A stretch of 27,065 nt of DNA from CAZWXH01 sp964637725 (GTDB lineage: Bacteria; Bacillota_I; Bacilli_A; Erysipelotrichales; Coprobacillaceae): NCBI GenBank assembly GCA_964637725.1, contig CAZWXH010000011.1, positions 1 through 27,065 of the forward strand, written 5' to 3'. Positions 21,738-27,065 of this stretch are shown piece after piece; position 1 is the stretch's first letter; each line of letters begins with the position of its first letter. The notes beneath the pieces were generated by a model that saw only the letters and a list, made by a program, of their open reading frames with translations, ran no database searches and was not told the origin of the DNA. The position numbers were made by a program, and so were the translations under genes.

Positions 21738-21805
21738 AAAACCAAGACTAAATAAGTGAAATTCATGACTTTAAGAAGTGAAACACTTGTTTTCTTGGTT
21801 TTTAT
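21738..21805 (+). terminator. Terminator after the glycyl-radical enzyme gene
   Basis: AAAACCAAGA (21738-21747) pairs with TCTTGGTTTT (21793-21802), closing a long loop that contains a small AAGTG/CACTT hairpin, with more T after it. The large loop makes it less certain. Confidence 0.5.
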
Positions 21806-21828
21806 TTATGTAATTAAGAAATTTGATT

Positions 21829-21854
21829 ATTTTATCATATATCTATGATAAAAT
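21829..21854. promoter_or_regulatory. 11-bp-arm palindrome over the rpiR promoter, candidate operator
   Basis: ATTTTATCATA (21829-21839) and TATGATAAAAT (21844-21854) are perfect inverted repeats with centre TATC. The right arm contains the likely extended -10 (TG-A-TAAAAT, 21846-21854), 20 bp before the start codon. Autoregulation by one of the RpiR proteins is a fair guess. Confidence 0.5.
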
Positions 21855-21874
21855 AGAAAAGAAGGGGTGATTCC

Positions 21875-22782
21875 ATGAAATTAGAAGAGTTAGTCAATAC
21901 TTATTATGAAGATATGTCTTACAATGAAAAACAAGTNNNNNNNNNNNNNNNNNNNNNNNNNNNNNNNNNNNNNNNNNNNNNNNNNNNNNNNNNNNNNNNN
22001 NNNNNNNNNNNNNNNNNNNNNNNNNNNNNNNNNNNNTAGAAGAGTTAGTCAATACTTATTATGAAGATATGTCTTACAATGAAAAACAAGTAATTGATTT
22101 TATTCTTCATTATAAGCTTGAAATAGGATCACAGACTAGTGAGGTTGTTGCTAGAAAATGTGGAGTGAGCAGACCAACTTTGTTAAGGACATTAAAAAAG
22201 CTGCACATTGAATCATACTCAGAATTAAAATACTTAATAAACAAAGAACAAGAAACAGAAGTAAAAGATATCGTGTTAGATGAAATCTTTAATCATTATA
22301 ATCATATGATAGAAGATATTTTTTCATATGATTATAAAGACGTATGTCAATTATTATACAAAGCAAGACATATTTATATATATGGAACAGGAAATGAACA
22401 AAAGAGTATAGCTGAAGAATTTAAAAGATTACTATTTTCATTAGGAAAAGGTGTGGTTGATTTTTACGACCAAGGGGAAGTTGAATTTCAAAAGGGTATT
22501 TTTAATGAAGACGATGTATTTATAGTCATATCATTATCAGGTGAAACCAATATAGCAATTGATATTCTTAAATCAATGAAATATACAAATATTAAGATTC
22601 TCTCAATAACAAAACTTAAGAACAATACAATTGCAAGGATGAGTGACTATAATCTTTATGTAGGAACAAAGAATATCCCTTTACAACAAAAAGATGGTTA
22701 CGAAATCATGACCTCATTCTATGTATTATTAGATGGGTTATTTGTAAGATATCTACAATATCTAAAGGAGGAATGTTTATGA
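21875..22782 (+). CDS. RpiR-family regulator with SIS domain, interrupted by a scaffold gap
   Basis: The ATG at 21875 (GGGGTGA upstream) opens a frame that enters 100 N. After the gap the same 55 bases repeat and the frame continues. Removing one repeat and the N run (155 nt) gives a continuous 250-aa protein: an N-terminal RpiR helix-turn-helix (SEVVARKCGVSRPTLLRTLK) and a SIS phosphosugar-binding domain (IYIYGTGNEQKS, VFIVISLSGETN, ILSITK). A start inside the right-hand copy at 22069 would yield only 237 aa and lose the first 13 residues. The next regulator gene overlaps its end by 4 nt, so the two are co-translated. Confidence 0.88.
21882..22091 (+). repeat. 55-nt duplication flanking the gap
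   Basis: Bases 21882-21936 and 22037-22091 are identical. 55 is a k-mer size commonly used by de Bruijn assemblers, so these are most likely the two overlapping ends of adjacent contigs that were scaffolded without merging. Confidence 0.85.
21937..22036. other. 100-N scaffold gap, probably spurious
   Basis: Exactly 100 N, the default size for a gap of unknown length. Given the 55-nt overlap and the restored reading frame, the true missing sequence is probably zero. Confidence 0.85.
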
Positions 22783-23540
22783 ATTTTAAAGAACGCATTC
22801 TTCAATATACAGTTAATTTTAGTGAAAATGATTATTATATAGCGAAGTTTATTTTTGAAAATCCAAAGTGTTATGAGTGGAGCATTAATGAGTTTTCAAA
22901 GAAATGTTTGGTGTCAAAGACAGGTGTTATTCGTTTCTGTCAGAAAATCAATCTATCTGGATACGCGCAATTAAAAGCTATATTAAAATGGGAGAATCAT
23001 AAGGAAGAGACTTCGAATGATCTTAGTTGTCTTGTGAAAAGTAATTATGAAAAGATGTTACAGTCAATATTAAATGTAGATATGACAGCTATTTTTGAAG
23101 ATATATATAATGCTAAGAGAATTATCTTATATGGCAGTGGAGTAAGACAGTCCCGTGTTATAAATGAATGGAAAAGGATATTCTTACCAACGCAAAAAAC
23201 AATGATAACTATTAATGATGAAGAATTATTAGAGTCTTTTCCTCATGTCATAAGACAAGATGACTTTGCGATCATCGTATCATTGAGCGGCGAAAAGGAA
23301 AAGGTTATAGAAATTGCTAATTATTTAAAAATAATGAGAATAAAGACACTATGTGTAACAAGAATGCAACAAAATAGACTAGCCCAGATTTGTAATCATT
23401 CACTCTATATCAATTCAATTCAAGTTCCAAAAGAATATGCGATTGAGTATGAAATTGTAACACCTTATTATATATTAATTGAAGTTATATATATACTTTA
23501 CCAAAACCACATAACTAGTGTACATAATTCCAAACGATGA
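22779..23540 (+). CDS. Second RpiR-family regulator with SIS domain
   Basis: 253 aa. N-terminal helix-turn-helix (INEFSKKCLVSKTGVIRFCQK, around residues 37-57) and a C-terminal SIS domain (IILYGSGVRQSRVI, FAIIVSLSGEKEKVI, TLCVTRM). It is only distantly similar to the preceding regulator, so this is not a recent duplication. The start overlaps the stop of that gene (ATGA) and AGGAGG stands 7 nt before ATG 22779; the ATG at 22773 would be only 1 nt from it. The paired genes could form a heteromer or sense two phosphosugars. Likely targets are the downstream HAD-GH13-PTS operon or the glycyl-radical genes. Confidence 0.88.
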   Translation: MNFKERILQYTVNFSENDYYIAKFIFENPKCYEWSINEFSKKCLVSKTGVIRFCQKINLSGYAQLKAILKWENHKEETSNDLSCLVKSNYEKMLQSILNVDMTAIFEDIYNAKRIILYGSGVRQSRVINEWKRIFLPTQKTMITINDEELLESFPHVIRQDDFAIIVSLSGEKEKVIEIANYLKIMRIKTLCVTRMQQNRLAQICNHSLYINSIQVPKEYAIEYEIVTPYYILIEVIYILYQNHITSVHNSKR

Positions 23541-23543
23541 ACA

Positions 23544-23564
23544 TATGTACAAAAAGCGTACATA
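23544..23564. promoter_or_regulatory. TATGTAC/GTACATA inverted repeat upstream of the HAD-GH13-PTS operon
   Basis: TATGTAC (23544-23550) and GTACATA (23558-23564), perfect 7-bp arms with a 7-nt centre. A further GTACATA half-site is at 23519-23525. It ends 22 bp upstream of the operon's -35 box, so an activator or operator site is possible. Confidence 0.45.
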
Positions 23565-23575
23565 GGACATACCAG

Positions 23576-23602
23576 GGGCTCATCTATTGAAAGCCCTTTT
23601 TT
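23576..23602 (+). terminator. Terminator after the rpiR pair
   Basis: GGGCT (23576-23580) pairs with AGCCC (23592-23596), 11-nt loop, followed by six T. Its loop and right arm overlap the -35 box of the next operon. Confidence 0.6.
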
Positions 23603-23615
23603 GCTGTGCTAATAT
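23587..23615 (+). promoter_or_regulatory. Promoter of the HAD-GH13-PTS operon, embedded in the terminator
   Basis: TTGAAA (23587-23592), 17 bp, TAATAT (23610-23615) with TG one base before it, an extended -10. The predicted start near 23622 leaves a very short leader before the TTG start codon at 23637. Confidence 0.6.
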
Positions 23616-23636
23616 CGTAGTGAAGAAGGTGATAAA

Positions 23637-24434
23637 TTGATTAAAGCCATTATGTTTGATATTGATGGCACACTAAGAGATGAACGGTTAGGAGTGCTAG
23701 AATCAACAAGACAAGCAATAAAAGAATGTCAAAAGAATAACATATTAGTTGGGATTTGTACGGGAAGAATATTTCCAATGATTCAAGATGATGTGTTAAA
23801 TCTTGGTTTTGATATTATAATTTGTGGAGATGGAAATCAAATTATAGTTGAAAATCAATTGATTCAAGATTTATATTTTAAAAAAGAATTGGTCCAAGAG
23901 ATAATTAGTGATTTAAGAAGTGATGATTATGGAATAGCAATAGAAACAAAGAAACAAATCTATATGAATAAAATAGCTTGTGATTTTCTGAAGCGGTTTA
24001 ATCAACTAAAAGATGCTGTAGAAACAAAAATAACATATCAAGACACATTCAATGAGCTAAATATAGAAAGTGAACAAGTAAGTAAGATCTGTATATGGTC
24101 TTTAAACAAATTACTGATTAGAAAAGATGTTCAGTATGTTCAAAATATTAAAAATGAATATCAATATTATGAAATGGTTCCATTACATTCGGGAAAAGGA
24201 AATGCAATTAAAAAAATGCGAAAATATACAAATATTAATAAAGAAGATATTTTATGTTTTGGAGATGGCTACAATGATTTAGGAATGTTTAAAGAATGTG
24301 GTGTTTCAATTGCGATGGAAAATAGCGTGGAGGAGCTTAGGCAAGCAGCAAATGCAATATGTTTGTCAAGCCAAGAAGATGGGATTTATAAAGAATTAAT
24401 AAAAAGAAAAATAATAAGAGGAGAGAAAAAATGA
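23637..24434 (+). CDS. Cof-type HAD-superfamily phosphatase
   Basis: 265 aa with a TTG start and GAAGGTGA upstream. Motif I is MFDIDGTLRDE (nucleophile Asp), motif II GICTGR, the motif III Lys lies near HSGKGNAIKKM, and motif IV is CFGDGYNDLGMF. The cap is the alpha/beta type of Cof/YidA hydrolases, which dephosphorylate sugar phosphates and related metabolites. It ends in a 4-nt ATGA overlap with the glucosidase gene, so it may remove phosphate from a sugar entering through the PTS. Substrate not predictable. Confidence 0.85.
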   Translation: MIKAIMFDIDGTLRDERLGVLESTRQAIKECQKNNILVGICTGRIFPMIQDDVLNLGFDIIICGDGNQIIVENQLIQDLYFKKELVQEIISDLRSDDYGIAIETKKQIYMNKIACDFLKRFNQLKDAVETKITYQDTFNELNIESEQVSKICIWSLNKLLIRKDVQYVQNIKNEYQYYEMVPLHSGKGNAIKKMRKYTNINKEDILCFGDGYNDLGMFKECGVSIAMENSVEELRQAANAICLSSQEDGIYKELIKRKIIRGEKK

Positions 24435-26080
24435 AAAAACATTGGTGGCAAAAAGAAGTGGTTTATCAGATCTATCCTAGAAGTTTTTATGATAGTAATA
24501 ATGATGGGATAGGGGATATACCAGGAATTACTGAGAAACTAGATTACTTAAAGGAACTAGGGATAACAATGATTTGGGTATGTCCGATTTTTCAATCACC
24601 TATGGATGATAATGGCTATGATATTTCTGATTATTATCAATTGGCTCCAGAGTTTGGAACAATTAAGGATTTGGATCAATTGATTCAAAAAGGGAAGAAC
24701 CTTGGGATTAAAGTCATTCTTGATTTGGTGCTTAATCATACTTCAGATGAACATGAATGGTTTCAAAAAGCTATAAAAGATAAAAATAGCCCTTACCATG
24801 ATTATTATATTTTTAAGGATGGAGATCAACCAATAAACAACTGGCGTTCAGTATTTGGTGGAAGTGTATGGGAAAAGAATCCATATCAAGATGAAGTGTA
24901 TATGCATTGTTTTGGAAAAAAACAAGCAGATTTAAATTGGGAGAACCCTAAACTGAGAGATGAATTATTTAAGATGATTAATTATTGGTTAGAAAAAGGG
25001 ATTGCGGGATTTAGAGTAGATGCTATTACTTTTATAAAGAAAGATTTAAGCTTTCAATCACTTGAAGCAGATGGTGTTGATGGTCTAGTAAAATGTACAA
25101 AGACATGTAGAAACCAACCAGGTATAGAAGAGTTCTTAAATGAAATGAATGAAAAGTGTTTTGCTAAGTATGATTGTATGACAGTAGCAGAAGCTGCTGG
25201 AGTTGAATACAATCAATTGGATCAGTTTATTGGAGAAAAGGGATTCTTTTCAATGATCTTTGATTTTAAACATGCTGATCTAGATGTTGCTTCAGGAAGT
25301 GAATGGTTTAAAAGAATTGATTGGACAATGAAAGATTTGAAGAATAAGATAATGAATAGTCAAATGGAAATGCAGAAAGTAGGTTGGGCTGCAAACTTTA
25401 TTGAAAATCATGATCAACCACGTGCAACTACAAAGTATTTAAAATCAGATGATAAACATAAAGATGCTATTAAGGTTATGGGTGCAATGTATTTCTTCTT
25501 GAGAGGAACTCCTTTTATATATCAAGGACAAGAATTAGGAATGACAAACTTTGAAAGAGAATCAATTAACGAGTTTAATGATATTTCATCAATTGATCAA
25601 TATTATAGAGCAATGAAGGAAGGGTTAACAGAGGAAGAAGCATTAAATATTATTAATCTAAGGAGTCGTGATAATACGAGAACGCCATTCCTTTGGAGTA
25701 ATGATAAGTATGCGGGATTCTCTAAAAATAAGCCATGGTTGGAATTGAATGATAATTATAAAGAGATAAATGCCAATGACCAATTGCATGATAACAATAG
25801 TGTATTTATGTTCTATAAAGAGATGATATCTTTTAGACAAAGCAGCGAATATAGTGAAATATTAACATATGGAGATATTGAAGAGATTAATGCAGAGGAT
25901 GATGTTATTGCATATGTTAGAACATATGGAGATATGGAGTTAGAATGCTACTTTAATATGTCTAATCAGTTAAAAACAATTAAGACAAATAAGCGAGAAA
26001 TAGTATTTACTAATCAAAGGAATAGTATCAACAAAGATGGTGTAACTTTACAACCATATCAAGCGTTGATTATTAAGTAG
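24431..26080 (+). CDS. GH13 alpha-glucosidase (oligo-1,6-glucosidase/TreC-like family)
   Basis: 549-aa glycoside hydrolase, normal for the GH13 alpha-glucosidase family, cytoplasmic (no signal peptide). Nucleophile Asp197 in GFRVDAI, acid/base Glu254 in TVAEAAG, third acid Asp328 in IENHDQPR, and the N-terminal VVYQIYPRSFYDSN. The residue after the nucleophile is Ala; in this family Val there is linked to alpha-1,6 or trehalose-6-phosphate specificity, and Ala or Thr to alpha-1,4 or sucrose-type substrates, so I do not call it TreC. It lies between a HAD phosphatase and a sucrose-family PTS transporter, so a phosphorylated disaccharide is the probable substrate. Confidence 0.88.
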   Translation: MKKHWWQKEVVYQIYPRSFYDSNNDGIGDIPGITEKLDYLKELGITMIWVCPIFQSPMDDNGYDISDYYQLAPEFGTIKDLDQLIQKGKNLGIKVILDLVLNHTSDEHEWFQKAIKDKNSPYHDYYIFKDGDQPINNWRSVFGGSVWEKNPYQDEVYMHCFGKKQADLNWENPKLRDELFKMINYWLEKGIAGFRVDAITFIKKDLSFQSLEADGVDGLVKCTKTCRNQPGIEEFLNEMNEKCFAKYDCMTVAEAAGVEYNQLDQFIGEKGFFSMIFDFKHADLDVASGSEWFKRIDWTMKDLKNKIMNSQMEMQKVGWAANFIENHDQPRATTKYLKSDDKHKDAIKVMGAMYFFLRGTPFIYQGQELGMTNFERESINEFNDISSIDQYYRAMKEGLTEEEALNIINLRSRDNTRTPFLWSNDKYAGFSKNKPWLELNDNYKEINANDQLHDNNSVFMFYKEMISFRQSSEYSEILTYGDIEEINAEDDVIAYVRTYGDMELECYFNMSNQLKTIKTNKREIVFTNQRNSINKDGVTLQPYQALIIK

Positions 26081-26091
26081 GAGGGGAAAAC

Positions 26092-27065
26092 ATGGAAAAA
26101 TATGAAAAGATAGCACAACAAATTATTGATTGTGTAGGGAAGGATAATGTTTTATCAATTACACATTGTGCAACAAGATTGAGAATTATTGTTAAAGATA
26201 GAGAAATTATTAATGATAAAGCAGTTGAAAAGATTGATGAAGTTAAAGGCGTGTTCTATACATCTGGGCAATACCAAATTATTTTAGGAACTGGAATTGT
26301 GAATAAAGTATATGCGGAAGTTGAAAACCTAGGTATTCGTAGTTTATCTAAAAAGGAACAAGATCAGCTTATTAAGAACCAAGAAAAAGGAATTAAAAAG
26401 TTAATGAGAACTTTAGCTGATATATTTGTACCAATTATCCCTGTAATTGCTGCAACTGGGTTATTCTTGGGCTTAAAAGGATGTTTGTTTAATGATAATG
26501 TATTAGCACTTATTGGAATGAACTCAAGTATGGTTCCTCAATATGTACAAACATTAGTCGCAGTTCTTACAGAAACAGCATTTGCCTTTTTACCAGCAAT
26601 TATTTGCTGGTCAGCATTTAAAGTATTTGGAGGAACCCCGGTTATAGGACTAGTTCTTGGTTTAATGCTTGTTTCACCAAGTTTACCTAATGCATATGCA
26701 GTAGCAGATCCAAACAGTGGTGTACAGGCAATTATGGCATTTGGATGGATCCCAATTGTCGGATGCCAAGGAAGTGTACTTACAGCTATTCTAACAGCTT
26801 TCTTAGGAGCAAACCTTGAAAAGAAATTACGACGTGTTATGCCTAATGCATTAGACTTAATCTTTACACCATTTCTAGTGATGTTAATTATGTTGCTTGT
26901 TATTCTATTAGGAATAGGGCCAATTATGCACTTTATAGAACTAGGAATGGTTGGGCTTATTGAAACAGTTATTAAGTTACCTTTAGGAATAGGGGGATTC
27001 ATTATTGGTTTTACTTATCCATTAGCGGTAGTCACTGGATTACATCATACTTATGTTATGATCGA
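26092..27065 (+). CDS. PTS transporter subunit EIIBC, sucrose/trehalose family (3' end outside window)
   Basis: Open to the window end, 324 complete codons visible. The EIIB domain (about 1-90) begins MEKYEKIAQQIIDCVG and has the phosphorylated Cys26 in SITHCATRLRI. A linker leads to the EIIC membrane domain from about residue 100 (IFVPIIPVIAATGLFLGL, AFAFLPAIICWSAFKVFGG, FGWIPIVGCQGSVLTAIL, LDLIFTPFLVMLIMLL, LGIGGFIIGFTYPLAVVTGLHH), typical of the glucose-glucoside family sucrose, trehalose and maltose carriers. AGGAGGGG lies before the ATG. It imports and phosphorylates a disaccharide for the GH13 enzyme upstream. Whether an EIIA domain follows is not visible. Confidence 0.92.
   Translation, partial: MEKYEKIAQQIIDCVGKDNVLSITHCATRLRIIVKDREIINDKAVEKIDEVKGVFYTSGQYQIILGTGIVNKVYAEVENLGIRSLSKKEQDQLIKNQEKGIKKLMRTLADIFVPIIPVIAATGLFLGLKGCLFNDNVLALIGMNSSMVPQYVQTLVAVLTETAFAFLPAIICWSAFKVFGGTPVIGLVLGLMLVSPSLPNAYAVADPNSGVQAIMAFGWIPIVGCQGSVLTAILTAFLGANLEKKLRRVMPNALDLIFTPFLVMLIMLLVILLGIGPIMHFIELGMVGLIETVIKLPLGIGGFIIGFTYPLAVVTGLHHTYVMI

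Noticed and set aside
21882..22091. 55-nt repeat as insertion-sequence target duplication or real tandem duplication
   Set aside because: Exact identity, exactly 100 N between and restored frame after collapse all favour an assembly artefact.
26538..27002. Minus-strand 154-aa open frame
   Set aside because: It lies antisense to a clear PTS EIIBC gene on the plus strand (26092 to the window end) and its translation looks like reverse-complement shadow with no family motif.
1..27065. CRISPR arrays, tRNA or rRNA genes, transposases, prophage genes
   Set aside because: No regularly spaced repeats, no cloverleaf or rRNA-like segments and no transposase or integrase motifs were found by reading.

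Overview
This is a low-GC, AT-rich Firmicute chromosome segment (27,065 bp). The glycyl-radical enzyme, the sucrose-type PTS with GH13 glucosidase, the FeoA-FeoA-FeoB cluster, QueH instead of QueG and strong AGGAGG ribosome binding sites point to a strictly anaerobic gut bacterium. Erysipelotrichales/Coprobacillaceae is my best guess, but that placement is inference. There are no rRNA, tRNA, CRISPR or insertion-sequence features. A 100-N scaffold gap (21937-22036) is flanked by an exact 55-nt duplication and is almost certainly an assembly artefact that splits one gene.

Layout. (1) 1-2828, minus: queuosine operon tgt-queA-queH. (2) 2900-3220: a compact locus with a 33-aa one-helix peptide, a shared terminator, a convergent ~66-nt RNA and direct repeats, all matching a par/Fst-type type I toxin-antitoxin module. 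(3) 3251-6877, minus: operon of a His-rich COG0523 GTPase, a second COG0523-like GTPase fused to a DUF1980/TIGR03943-type domain, an orphan PTS EIIB-like protein and a class I/II aminotransferase; a divergent PHP phosphatase follows (7025-7828). (4) lgt (minus), then serC-serA (plus). (5) ABC-2 exporter pair and a lipoprotein. (6) feoA-feoA-feoB and a FeoB-associated Cys-rich peptide, with three DtxR-like palindromes. (7) DeoR regulator followed by a HIT pseudogene. (8) 17895-18200: a second, paralogous type I toxin-antitoxin module, toxin on minus. (9) Divergent glycyl-radical enzyme and activase around a 15-bp-arm palindrome. (10) Two translationally coupled RpiR/SIS regulators. (11) HAD phosphatase - GH13 alpha-glucosidase - sucrose-family PTS EIIBC, the last cut by the window end.

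The most notable content is the pair of small toxin-antitoxin loci. They share a peptide core (AGII-x-YYICKWLD), an extended -10 toxin promoter preceded by three TTGAGAC-like heptamers spaced exactly 11 bp apart (a PhoB/OmpR-like layout), a hairpin that can hide the toxin Shine-Dalgarno sequence, an antitoxin promoter of the same design (TTGwwA-17-TATTAT) and a bidirectional terminator with a similar loop. The direct repeats that would give antisense pairing differ in sequence between the loci, so each antitoxin should match only its own toxin.

Other themes are carbohydrate-phosphate metabolism in the right third (RpiR, HAD, GH13, PTS, possibly the glycyl-radical enzyme) and metal handling (two COG0523 GTPases, Feo). 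Several intergenic palindromes look like operators for regulators encoded nearby or elsewhere.
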